NCBI RefSeq assembly: GCF_003462685.1
Contig: NZ_QRVE01000002.1
Location: forward strand, 1-12,236
Source: Collinsella sp. AF23-4AC
GTDB taxonomy: Bacteria; Actinomycetota; Coriobacteriia; Coriobacteriales; Coriobacteriaceae
Length of the DNA stretch: 12,236 nt
Direction of reading: 5' to 3'
Under the pieces are notes generated by a model, which saw only the letters and a list, made by a program, of their open reading frames with translations, was not told the DNA's origin and searched no databases. A program made the position numbers and the translations under genes. Shown one piece after another: positions 1-7,550 of the stretch. Numbering within the stretch: the stretch's first letter is position 1; each line of letters opens with the position of its first letter.

Positions 1-6
1 AGCCAT

Positions 7-46
7 AAAAAAGCCTCCCATTTCTTGTGTCCAAGAAATGGGAGGC
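7..46 (-). terminator. Rho-independent terminator at the end of the operon
   Basis: Bases 13-27 and 32-46 form a perfect 15-bp inverted repeat with a 4-base loop. On the minus strand the stem is followed directly by six T (A tract at 7-12 on the plus strand). It lies about 50 bases beyond the ugd stop codon, so it is well placed to end the transcript of the whole cluster. The plus-strand orientation has no T tract, so it reads as a one-way terminator. Confidence 0.95.
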
Positions 47-95
47 AGTTCACCGCGTGGTGGCTGGGGGCCTCTTATCGCTCCGAGAAAGCTCG

Positions 96-1355
96 CTAGT
101 CGCGCTTGAAGAGATCGCGCGTGTACACCTTATCCGCCACGTCCGCGAGCTCGTCGCTCCAGCGGTTGGCCACGATGATGGAGCACTCACGCTTGAAGGT
201 CTCAAGGTCATGGGTGACCTCGCTGCCGAAGAAGTCCTCAGCGTCCAACGTGGGCTCGTAGACCACCACGGGCACGCCCTTGGCCTTCACGCGCTTCATG
301 ACGCCCTGGATGGAGCTCGCGCGGAAGTTGTCGGAGTTGGACTTCATCGTCAGGCGGTACACGCCCACGACAGGCTTCTCCTTGCCCTCGTACACGCGGT
401 CCCGCACCATCTGCAGCACCTCGTCGGCCACGAAGTCCTTGCGGGTGCGGTTGGCTTCCACGATGGCCTCGATCAGGTTCTGGGGCACGTCCTTGTAGTT
501 CGCCAGCAGCTGCTTGGTGTCCTTGGGCAGGCAGTAGCCGCCGTAGCCGAAGCTGGGGTTGTTGTAGTGCGATCCGATTCGAGGCTCCAGGCACACGCCG
601 TCGATGACGTCGCGGGCGTTGAGGCCGCGGACCTCGCAGTAGGTGTCGAGCTCGTTGAAGTAGGCCACGCGCAGCGCCAGGTAGGTGTTGGCGAAGAGCT
701 TGACGGCCTCGGCCTCGGTGGTGCCCAGCACGAGTTCCGGGATGCCCACGGTGCCGTCGGCGTTCGCGCGATCGAGCTCCGCCGGGTCGGCGCCCTGTGC
801 GAGCAGGCCGGCGAACTTCTCAGCAGCCTCGACGGCGTCGGCGTCCTCCTTCGGCGCGCCCACCACGATGCGGCTGGGGTGCAGGTTGTCGTAGAGCGCC
901 TTGCTCTCGCGCAGGAACTCGGGGCTGAAGAAGATCTTGCTGTCGCCCAGCCTCTCGCGCAGGCCCGCGGTGTAGCCGACGGGGATGGTCGACTTGATGA
1001 CGATCCAGGCGTCCGGGTTCACCGAGCGCACGGCGGCGATGGCGGCCTCGACGGAGCTCGTGTCGAAGAAGTTTTTATCGGAATCGTAGTTCGTCGGCGT
1101 GGCGATGACGGCGTAGTCGGCACCTGAATAGGCCTCCGCCACGTCGACGGTGGCGTGCAGGTCGAGCTCGCGCTCCCCCGCCTTGGCCTCCGCCAGGAAG
1201 CGCTCGATCTCGTCGTCCTGAATGGGCGATACGTAGCTGTTGATCTTCTCGACCTTCTCGGGCACGATGTCCAGCGCGTGCACCTCGTTGTGCTGCGAGA
1301 GCAGGACGGCGAGGGACAGGCCGACGTAGCCGGTACCGGCGACAGCGATCTTCAT
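96..1355 (-). CDS. ugd: UDP-glucose 6-dehydrogenase
   Basis: This enzyme oxidises UDP-glucose to UDP-glucuronate with two NAD+ in the cytoplasm. The 419-residue protein has an N-terminal Rossmann fold with GTGYVG at residues 7-12 and an acidic residue, Asp29, closing the second strand. A central [12 protein letters not shown] helix contains Lys219. The catalytic cysteine is Cys275 in [13 protein letters not shown]. The sequence closely resembles the short streptococcal HasB/Ugd type, including the [15 protein letters not shown] and [14 protein letters not shown] segments, and its length is usual for that group. I chose the ATG at 1355 because GGAG lies six bases upstream; the in-frame TTG at 1367 overlaps that ribosome site. 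It is the last gene of the cluster. A terminator-like hairpin separates it from the epimerase gene, so its expression may be partly uncoupled. The product feeds the epimerase at 1425-2462 or is used directly as GlcA. Confidence 0.96.
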   Translation of the reverse strand: MKIAVAGTGYVGLSLAVLLSQHNEVHALDIVPEKVEKINSYVSPIQDDEIERFLAEAKAGERELDLHATVDVAEAYSGADYAVIATPTNYDSDKNFFDTSSVEAAIAAVRSVNPDAWIVIKSTIPVGYTAGLRERLGDSKIFFSPEFLRESKALYDNLHPSRIVVGAPKEDADAVEAAEKFAGLLAQGADPAELDRANADGTVGIPELVLGTTEAEAVKLFANTYLALRVAYFNELDTYCEVRGLNARDVIDGVCLEPRIGSHYNNPSFGYGGYCLPKDTKQLLANYKDVPQNLIEAIVEANRTRKDFVADEVLQMVRDRVYEGKEKPVVGVYRLTMKSNSDNFRASSIQGVMKRVKAKGVPVVVYEPTLDAEDFFGSEVTHDLETFKRECSIIVANRWSDELADVADKVYTRDLFKRD

Positions 1356-1361
1356 GTCATT

Positions 1362-1365
1362 CTCC
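1362..1365 (-). promoter_or_regulatory. Ribosome binding site that fixes the ugd start
   Basis: On the minus strand GGAG is followed by a 6-base spacer and ATG at 1355. This supports the ATG over the in-frame TTG four codons upstream, which would contain the ribosome site within the coding sequence. Confidence 0.75.
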
Positions 1366-1392
1366 AATTGTCAAAGAACAATAATTCGCATT

Positions 1393-1418
1393 AAAAATGG
1401 CCCCTGTTACAGGGCCAT
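1393..1418 (-). terminator. Terminator-like hairpin between epimerase gene and ugd
   Basis: ATGGCCC (minus strand, 1418-1412) pairs with GGGCCAT (1403-1397). Two further pairs are possible above a single bulged base, closing on a very short loop. Five T follow on the minus strand (A run at 1393-1397). It begins 7 bases after the epimerase stop and 37 bases before the ugd ATG. Its layout is that of an intrinsic terminator, though the stem is shorter than the one at 7-46, so read-through seems likely. I see no convincing sigma-70 promoter between it and ugd. Confidence 0.65.
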
Positions 1419-1424
1419 GATTTC

Positions 1425-2462
1425 CTAAATGTTGTAGTAGCGCTTATACCATTTGGCGAAGGCCCTCAGGCCGTCCTCGAGCGGCGTCGCGGGCTTGTAG
1501 CCCAGGTCGCGCTGGAGCGCCGTGGTGTCGGCGTAGGTGACGGGCACGTCGCCGGGCTGCATGGGCACGAGCTGCTTGTGGGCCTCGAAGTCGTAGTCGG
1601 CCGGCAGCACGCCCTCCTCCACCAGCACGCGCTGCAGCGTGTCGACGAAGTCGAGTAGGTTCTCGGGGTGCGAGTTGCCGATGTTGTAGACGCGGTGCGC
1701 GGCGAGCGGCAAACCGTCCTCGCCCATCTTCACCTCGGGCGCGGCGTCCATGACGCGTCTCACGCCCTCGACGATGTCGGCGACGTAGGTGAAGTCGCGG
1801 CGGCAGTCGCCCATGTTGAAGATCTTGATGGTGTCGCCGCGGCGCAGCTTCTCAGTGAAGCCGAAGTAGGCCATGTCGGGCCTGCCCATGGGGCCGTACA
1901 CGGTGAAGAAGCGCAGGCCGGTCGCCGGGATGGAGTAGAGCTTTGAGTAGGCAGCGGCCATGAGCTCGTTGGACTTCTTGGTGGCGGCGTAGAGCGACAC
2001 TGGCGAGTCCACGCGGTCCTCCTCGGAGAACGGCACCTTCTTGTTGCCGCCGTAGACCGAGCTGGAGCTGGCGTAGACGAGGTGCCTAACCGGGTGGTGG
2101 CGGCATGCCTCAAGGATGTTGAAGAAGCCGACGAGGTTGCTCTCGAGGTAGGCGCGCGGGTTCTCGATGGAGTAGCGGACACCGGCCTGGGCCGCGAGGT
2201 TCACCACGACGTCGAAGCCGTTCTCCGCGAACAGGCGCTCGACGAGCGCGGCGTCGCACAGGTCGCCGCGCACGAAGGTGAAGCGGCCGTCTGCGTCGGC
2301 CTCGGCCAGCATGCGCAGGCGGGCGTCCTTGATACCGGGGTCGTAGTAGCTGTTGAGGTTGTCGAGACCGACGATAACGTCATCGGTCTCCTCGAGCAGC
2401 TTCTTGACGAGGAACGCGCCGATAAAGCCGGCTGCTCCGGTGACGAGTACTTTATTTGACAT
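1425..2462 (-). CDS. capI: NAD-dependent nucleotide-sugar epimerase, UDP-glucuronate 4-epimerase type
   Basis: This is an extended short-chain dehydrogenase of 345 residues. It most likely interconverts UDP-glucuronate and UDP-galacturonate using tightly bound NAD+. The Rossmann motif GAAGFIG is at residues 9-15. DNLNSYYDPGIKDARL at about 34-49 is the segment typical of CapI/LspL-type UDP-GlcA epimerases. A serine run (132-135) is followed by the catalytic pair Tyr158/Lys162 in YAATK, and YGPMGRPDMA at about 189-198 is also characteristic. The ATG at 2462 has AAAGGAG four bases upstream. It lies 26 bases after the glycosyltransferase gene and just before ugd, whose product would be its substrate. 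The GC-rich composition matches ugd and contrasts with the AT-rich neighbour. A UDP-glucose 4-epimerase (GalE) is the alternative, but the N-terminal segment and the ugd pairing favour the glucuronate enzyme. Confidence 0.88.
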   Translation of the reverse strand: MSNKVLVTGAAGFIGAFLVKKLLEETDDVIVGLDNLNSYYDPGIKDARLRMLAEADADGRFTFVRGDLCDAALVERLFAENGFDVVVNLAAQAGVRYSIENPRAYLESNLVGFFNILEACRHHPVRHLVYASSSSVYGGNKKVPFSEEDRVDSPVSLYAATKKSNELMAAAYSKLYSIPATGLRFFTVYGPMGRPDMAYFGFTEKLRRGDTIKIFNMGDCRRDFTYVADIVEGVRRVMDAAPEVKMGEDGLPLAAHRVYNIGNSHPENLLDFVDTLQRVLVEEGVLPADYDFEAHKQLVPMQPGDVPVTYADTTALQRDLGYKPATPLEDGLRAFAKWYKRYYNI

Positions 2463-2488
2463 ATTGCTCCTTTGGACGATCGAAATAA

Positions 2489-3724
2489 CTAGTTGCGAAT
2501 TGAAAGTACTGATTTGAGAAATGATGAAAATGAATCTATGTAATTGTCTGACTCAAAAAGTTCTAAAGCCTTTTCTAGTGCAGCTCGTTTCATGCTGGTC
2601 AACTCATGGTCAGTCAAATTGCATGCGCTTGTGATTCCGTCTAGAAGAGCTTGATTGCTTAAATCCGGAATAACAATTCCGTCAATCATATTCTCGAGAA
2701 TAAGATCGGCTCCTCCGACCGCGTTGCATAACATCGGAACACCGTTTGACATACACTCAGCGAATTTTGTTGAAAATCCGGCGCGAGAATATAAATCAGG
2801 AGTTCTAAATAGAATTCCAAAGTCAGATTCTTGCAGCATTTTGATTACGCTGTCATGGGAAACACGGCCGTGAAAATGAACCTTATTAGATCTGGCAATG
2901 TTTCCCATTAAACTGACTGCCTGGTTTAAATCAATTCCAATTACATCGAGTACTGGTTGAGTGATTGCAGGAATAGCGTCATTACTTATAAGCGAAATAA
3001 ACTCTGTAAGTGAGTCTTTTCCCCCAGCGGGTGAACCTGCATAGACAAACTTGGTTATAGTTCTCCGCTTCAATCCTTCTAAAGAGCAAGGGTCACTAAG
3101 TGAGTCTCCGGCCCTATTTAAGGGTGGCAAATAAAAAACCTTTGGATATCCTTGAGAGGAGTAGAGTGAATCGAAATGTTTTTTAAAAAAGGGCGAGATT
3201 GCGATAACTCCATCTAGCAATCTATCCACTTCAGCCACCCGTTTAGAACGAGATTTCTCCACAAGCCAAGCAGCTAAATCTCCTGTAAATTTCGGAGTAA
3301 ACCAATCGGTCTCATCAACGATTACGGGAACGTTAAAATCATGGCAATGATCTAAAACCCGTTTTGCAAGCTTATGTTGTATCCCGTAATAAATAACCAA
3401 GTCGGGCTGTATTTGATCGAAACATCGAGTGAAGGCTTTAAAGCTGAAGGAAGAAGAGATCCGCTCGTAATACTTTATTGCTATTTGATGGTGCCCGAAT
3501 TTCACCTCATACGGAAAATCAAAGGGATAGTCGTAATTGCTGCTTATGGCGTCGGATGACGGCTCAATTATTCCAGCAAGAACAAAATGGACGTTGAAGC
3601 CACATTTAACCAGCAAATCGGAAATTGCGAAAGCATGTTTTGTAGGAGCATTATCCCCCGGAATTGATTGAACTAGATATAAAACCTGTTTATTCATTCT
3701 GTAGTTCATTTCTGATCGATTCAT
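2489..3724 (-). CDS. Glycosyltransferase, GT4-like (GT-B fold)
   Basis: This is a probable cytoplasmic glycosyltransferase of 411 residues that adds one sugar to the lipid-linked repeat unit; donor and acceptor are unknown. The N-terminal half begins with a short strand (QVLYLVQSIPGDNAPTKHAF) that fits an acceptor-side GT-B domain. The C-terminal half has FVYAGSPAGGKDSL at about 227-239, a donor-phosphate site. It also has DFGILFRTPD at about 301-310 and STKFAECMSNGVPMLCNAVGG at about 318-338, the donor-binding segment with Lys320 and Glu323. The start is uncertain. The ATG at 3724 has no clear ribosome site, and a start at 3697 (402 residues) would begin right at the first strand. A TTG at 3727 is also possible. 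The gene is AT-rich, in sharp contrast to the epimerase gene that follows, so it belongs to the variable core. Confidence 0.85.
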   Translation of the reverse strand: MNRSEMNYRMNKQVLYLVQSIPGDNAPTKHAFAISDLLVKCGFNVHFVLAGIIEPSSDAISSNYDYPFDFPYEVKFGHHQIAIKYYERISSSFSFKAFTRCFDQIQPDLVIYYGIQHKLAKRVLDHCHDFNVPVIVDETDWFTPKFTGDLAAWLVEKSRSKRVAEVDRLLDGVIAISPFFKKHFDSLYSSQGYPKVFYLPPLNRAGDSLSDPCSLEGLKRRTITKFVYAGSPAGGKDSLTEFISLISNDAIPAITQPVLDVIGIDLNQAVSLMGNIARSNKVHFHGRVSHDSVIKMLQESDFGILFRTPDLYSRAGFSTKFAECMSNGVPMLCNAVGGADLILENMIDGIVIPDLSNQALLDGITSACNLTDHELTSMKRAALEKALELFESDNYIDSFSSFLKSVLSIRN

Positions 3725-3729
3725 CAATG

Positions 3730-3746
3730 CCGTTAGAAAATAACGG
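3730..3746. repeat. Short intercistronic inverted repeat
   Basis: CCGTTA and TAACGG arms (6 bp) are separated by a 5-base loop and fill nearly the whole gap between the flippase stop at 3747 and the next glycosyltransferase start. No T tract follows on either strand, so it is not a typical terminator. It could affect mRNA stability or loading on a gene that lacks a visible ribosome site, or it may be chance. Confidence 0.5.
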
Positions 3747-5177
3747 TTAATTCCGACGAAGGGACAATTTGTCCATAAGCAAATTGAATCCTTCGATGTT
3801 CATCAGCTTAGATAGCACGATGTAACACCCTAAGGACCCGAGAGGGGCAACGATTAACGAAATAAGATTCCCGTTTGAAATGTGGATTAATAATAATGCG
3901 ATCACCACGGAAAACAATGTGGCAATTGACGGCTTAAGAACGTCAATAAGCTGCTCAAATATGCCATAGCCGAGCACTTTTTTATTCGGGGTCATGTTAA
4001 TTAACATTGAGACAAATCCGCAAAAGGCACTTGAAAGGGAAATCGCAAATACACCAAAAGGAATCGACATAATTAAAACGATGAACGAAATAGCCTTCTT
4101 AATGACCTCAAGCTTAAAACAAAGGGCGCCTTGACCTGCTGCTTTAAGTGCCTGCCAATTCATAGATTGAAGGGGTTGAAATAGATAGAACAAGCACGCA
4201 ACTTGAAGATACGGGACGCATTCCGCCCATTTTTGACCCAAAAGAACAAGAACCAGAGGACGCGCACACGCAGCCAAAATTCCCATCATGGGGAAAACGA
4301 GATAAGCAGAAAGCTGCATCGCTTTTCTAAGAACTGATTTGAGCGCATTTTGGCTGTCTTTCTTTTCAGCCATTAGAGGTAACATAACATTGCTAATTGG
4401 AGTGTTTAAGTTGCCTACAATTAAAGCCGGGAATTGGTTGCCACGATTAAAGAAAGCCAAGTCTGCGGAGGAATAGAATTTTCCGATGACTAAAGAACGA
4501 CCTTCTGTATAAACAGAATTAATAAGGTTGGCACTTGTAAATTGTATTCCAAGGGGCAACAGCTCTCTTGCTGAACCAACCACGAATTTTAGTCTAGGCG
4601 TCCATTTTGTTAACCAAGCCATTAGTACCGTTGTCATCAGAACAGTAAGTATCTGTTGAATGATTAGCGCATAAATACCAAAACCCAACATTGCAACTAC
4701 GATAGCTGCTAATCCTGAGATCAAGGAGCTGAGGAACGATGCAGAAAATTGCAATCTAAATAAAAAGTTCTTTGCAATATAGGCCTTTTGAATTGCATTC
4801 AGTGCCGAAAGAGGAAGACGTAATGCCAGAACCCTTAGGTAAAGACACATATCTGCATTTCCATAGAAGTCTGCAATGCTTGGAGCCGAAATAAATATCA
4901 ATACATATAAGATGCTCGACAATGCAATTGAACATGACAACATTGTCGAGTAGTCAATTTGATTGATATCAGACTTTTGTATTAGCGCTTCGCCAAGTCC
5001 ATTTGTGACAAGCACGTCTGCCAAATTTGTAAATACAAGCAGCAGCGAAAGAGTACCGTAATCACTCGGGGACAGCAAACGCGCCAGAATTAGGGAAATT
5101 ACAAATAGGGCACCTTGCGTGGCAAATCTCTCACCTATTGCCCAAAACATACTGGTTGCAGCCTTGTTCGAAGCCAT
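3747..5177 (-). CDS. wzx: Polysaccharide repeat-unit flippase, Wzx family
   Basis: This is an integral membrane protein of 476 residues of the MOP exporter superfamily, most like the WzxC/lipopolysaccharide biosynthesis branch. It would flip undecaprenyl-diphosphate-linked repeat units across the membrane. The N-terminal segment ATSMFWAIGERFATQGALFVISLILARLLSP followed by DYGTLSLL is the characteristic first helix and loop. Repeated hydrophobic segments continue to the C-terminus, about 12-14 by eye, with positively charged loops such as KKVLGYGIFEQ and AEKKDSQNALKSVLRKA. The ATG at 5177 shares a base with the stop codon of the polymerase gene (TAATG), which implies translational coupling. 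There is only a weak ribosome site (GGTGA). It is AT-rich like its neighbours. The pairing with an adjacent Wzy-like gene supports a Wzx/Wzy pathway over an ABC transporter, and no ABC genes are present. Confidence 0.93.
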   Translation of the reverse strand: MASNKAATSMFWAIGERFATQGALFVISLILARLLSPSDYGTLSLLLVFTNLADVLVTNGLGEALIQKSDINQIDYSTMLSCSIALSSILYVLIFISAPSIADFYGNADMCLYLRVLALRLPLSALNAIQKAYIAKNFLFRLQFSASFLSSLISGLAAIVVAMLGFGIYALIIQQILTVLMTTVLMAWLTKWTPRLKFVVGSARELLPLGIQFTSANLINSVYTEGRSLVIGKFYSSADLAFFNRGNQFPALIVGNLNTPISNVMLPLMAEKKDSQNALKSVLRKAMQLSAYLVFPMMGILAACARPLVLVLLGQKWAECVPYLQVACLFYLFQPLQSMNWQALKAAGQGALCFKLEVIKKAISFIVLIMSIPFGVFAISLSSAFCGFVSMLINMTPNKKVLGYGIFEQLIDVLKPSIATLFSVVIALLLIHISNGNLISLIVAPLGSLGCYIVLSKLMNIEGFNLLMDKLSLRRN

Positions 5178-6421
5178 TATTTTTCACCATCCGCATTGCA
5201 CATACGCTTAGATCTTTCTGGTTCTACGTTGTTTAGGGCAAAACCAAAGGATGAAAATAGAAGAACGACCCCGACATTAATTGTGTAAGAGTAATAAGTT
5301 GATAATCCTAGAATCGCCATGAGATAAAAGAGGGCAACAAATTTGCAGTGGCTATTTTTGGAAGAACCAAATAAGCATCGCGACAGGACATACATAAGCG
5401 GAACAACGGCTAAAACGCCAAAATGAAACATCAAATAAATTATTTGATTATCGAAAAAGAGATAATTTGAATTCGTGCCATATCTATATCCAGCGCTAAT
5501 ACCGTTACCGAATATAAGCGATGCCGGTTCAACCTGGCTATAGAAAATTTCATATTGGTTAGACCGTGTATCTTCTCCGATTCTGTTTAAAAACGAATCA
5601 AGAACTTCAGGATAGATAAACGACAACGCCAAAAGTGCTGTTCCAGTTGCAAAAATTACAATTACTGTTCGTTTAAAAACTTTGTCAATTCCTTTAGCCA
5701 TAAAAGTTGCAACAAGCATGACTAACATTGGTTGAATTAACCAACTTCTGGTTGCCAGCATTAATGCGGCGATGCAGGCTAGAATGCCTATACCCATCGT
5801 TATGAAATACGCGTGTTCATCATTAGATTTAAGCACCACGGTTGACCAATATAAACTGATGCCAAATGCAAAATAGTCCCTCGCAGGACACCATCCAATA
5901 TAAGATCCAAAGCCACAAAGAGATTTAAATTTTAGAATTGAAATAAGTGAAGCGATAAAGCAAAACAGAGAAAGAAGAGGGACCCATTTCTTTATAAGCA
6001 ACTTGATGCTTGGCTCCTCCGCCAATAGGTAAAACAAGGGAATTACAAATACTGTGGTTGGGACATCTCCAAAGAGCACACTGGATAAATCGCCCTCGTT
6101 ATTGGCAATGGCGAATAAGCTATAAATTATTAGTCCAAAAAATGAACAAGATATGATGAGCCAATTTGCTTTTCGGGATTTACTTATTGCGCGCAACAAA
6201 AGAATGGAAAAGCAGATTTGCTGAATGAGATTAAATAATGAAGCAAAGCGCCCATTAGAGGTGCTGAATGCAAAACGGTTAATCTCCCAATCTGTTGCAA
6301 ATGAGTATGAGGCGCCCAGGTCTCGAACAAAGGGGACCATTAGACCAGATATTATTGCAATTCCTAATAGCAACTCAGATATACTTTTGTTTTGATTATG
6401 CAGTGTCATTTTTTTGCGCAA
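5177..6421 (-). CDS. wzy: Probable repeat-unit polymerase, Wzy / O-antigen ligase-like membrane protein
   Basis: This polytopic membrane protein of about 414 residues has roughly 11-12 hydrophobic segments. It has no recognisable soluble domain other than a hydrophilic stretch after the helix ending LALSFIYPEV (FLNRIGEDTRSNQYEIF...). That stretch fits the large external loop of Wzy-type polymerases, which join flipped repeat units. Wzy proteins diverge greatly, so the call rests on topology, the arginine-containing segment MLATRSWLIQ and the position next to wzx. The start is a choice. The TTG at 6421 has AAGGA eight bases upstream and is preferred. The ATG at 6409 is only four codons further in and has no good ribosome site. 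Upstream options at 6484 and 6490 would overlap the previous gene. A run of seven A lies between the TTG and the ATG. The gene is strongly AT-rich. Confidence 0.82.
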   Translation of the reverse strand: MRKKMTLHNQNKSISELLLGIAIISGLMVPFVRDLGASYSFATDWEINRFAFSTSNGRFASLFNLIQQICFSILLLRAISKSRKANWLIISCSFFGLIIYSLFAIANNEGDLSSVLFGDVPTTVFVIPLFYLLAEEPSIKLLIKKWVPLLSLFCFIASLISILKFKSLCGFGSYIGWCPARDYFAFGISLYWSTVVLKSNDEHAYFITMGIGILACIAALMLATRSWLIQPMLVMLVATFMAKGIDKVFKRTVIVIFATGTALLALSFIYPEVLDSFLNRIGEDTRSNQYEIFYSQVEPASLIFGNGISAGYRYGTNSNYLFFDNQIIYLMFHFGVLAVVPLMYVLSRCLFGSSKNSHCKFVALFYLMAILGLSTYYSYTINVGVVLLFSSFGFALNNVEPERSKRMCNADGEK

Positions 6422-6455
6422 TGTTGTTTTCCTTATTGGAGGCTCCCGGGGAAAT

Positions 6456-7541
6456 CTAGTTAAAAATAAGATCCGCCCATTCATTGCCAATAGCTTCTAA
6501 AGAGAGAGACTGCCTTAACATCAGGGCATTATTAGACAGTCGATTCGAGTATGATTGATCTTCGACGATCCTGTTAAACGCTTCGCTCTCAGCAAGATCG
6601 TCATCAATATCGACCAAAATGCCGTTCTCGCCATTCCGAATAACTGCCTCTGCTCCACCACCGCCACATTTGGTGCAAATTGTTGGAACCCCCATACACA
6701 AGGACTCAAGCATAGAATTAGATAGGCCCTCGAACTTTGATGACATTACAAAAGCCGATGCAGTTCTAATGTGCATAAGAACGTCAGAAGAAAAGCCCAT
6801 AAATTTAATTGAATCATCCATGTCAAGGCTCTGAACAAGGTTTTCTAGTTCTGATTGAAGGCTTCCCTTGCCAAAGATTTCAAGAATATATTCAGGGTGT
6901 TTTTTATGAAACAGCGCAAATGACCTGATTGTCATCGAGTGATTTTTTTGATGTTCAAGTCGTCCTGCTGTGACGATTGCTTTTCTTCTAAGCCCAGAAT
7001 ACGGTTCAGGAAGTTCGCTAGATATTGGATTTAAGATGATTTTTGAATTCGCCTGAAGGTATCTCGGCATTAAACTTGCCTGGCTTTTTGTCTGAAACAC
7101 AATTGCATCGGACCTTCGATACAACATGTTTCTAATGAATGGGAGGATCTTATTGCCAGGAAAATCATATCTCGGATCGTTTCGCACCGAAACAATAGCC
7201 CTGTTTGGAAGTCCGATAGTCGCGATAAGCGTATACATGTTTTGATGAGGTAAAAAGGAAATTACCGTAGCATTGGGCCACTCGGAAATAAAACGTCGTA
7301 TAAGCTTAATTTGGTCGAATGGCTTGAGCGTAGCGCTTGCAAACTCAGAACGCACCTCGACTCCTTCGGGAACATCGTATTCAACAACGTTACTTTTAGT
7401 CAGGAGATAGGTAAACCTAATACCATGAGCAACGAAGTACGACGCGAGCGCAAGCGAGACGCGCTCGGCCCCGCCACCCATCAGGGAAGGGTGAACAAAA
7501 ACAATATGCCCAGCTTCATGTGTTAACTTATTTGAATTCAA
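6456..7541 (-). CDS. Glycosyltransferase family 4
   Basis: This is a 361-residue retaining GT-B glycosyltransferase, cytoplasmic, adding one sugar of the repeat unit. The N-terminal glycine-rich loop HPSLMGGGAERVSLALA (about 17-33) is typical of GT4 enzymes that act on polyprenyl-linked acceptors. The C-terminal donor domain has TAGRLEHQKNHSM with Arg194 and Lys199. It also has the EX7E pair Glu271/Glu279 in KFEGLSNSMLESLCMGVPTICT. The closest general resemblance is to the PglH/PglJ-like GalNAc transferase group, but donor specificity cannot be read from sequence. The start is TTG at 7541, with GAGG six bases upstream that overlaps the stop of the preceding gene. The gap to that gene is only 9 bases, indicating one transcript. 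The composition is AT-rich. Confidence 0.92.
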   Translation of the reverse strand: MNSNKLTHEAGHIVFVHPSLMGGGAERVSLALASYFVAHGIRFTYLLTKSNVVEYDVPEGVEVRSEFASATLKPFDQIKLIRRFISEWPNATVISFLPHQNMYTLIATIGLPNRAIVSVRNDPRYDFPGNKILPFIRNMLYRRSDAIVFQTKSQASLMPRYLQANSKIILNPISSELPEPYSGLRRKAIVTAGRLEHQKNHSMTIRSFALFHKKHPEYILEIFGKGSLQSELENLVQSLDMDDSIKFMGFSSDVLMHIRTASAFVMSSKFEGLSNSMLESLCMGVPTICTKCGGGGAEAVIRNGENGILVDIDDDLAESEAFNRIVEDQSYSNRLSNNALMLRQSLSLEAIGNEWADLIFN

Positions 7542-7550
7542 TTTAATCCT

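Noticed and set aside
27..1127. Long plus-strand open frame opposite ugd
   Set aside because: It mirrors the codon pattern of the GC-rich ugd gene, has low-complexity Val/His/Ala/Leu-rich sequence, no family motifs, and begins inside the terminator. It is an antisense shadow.
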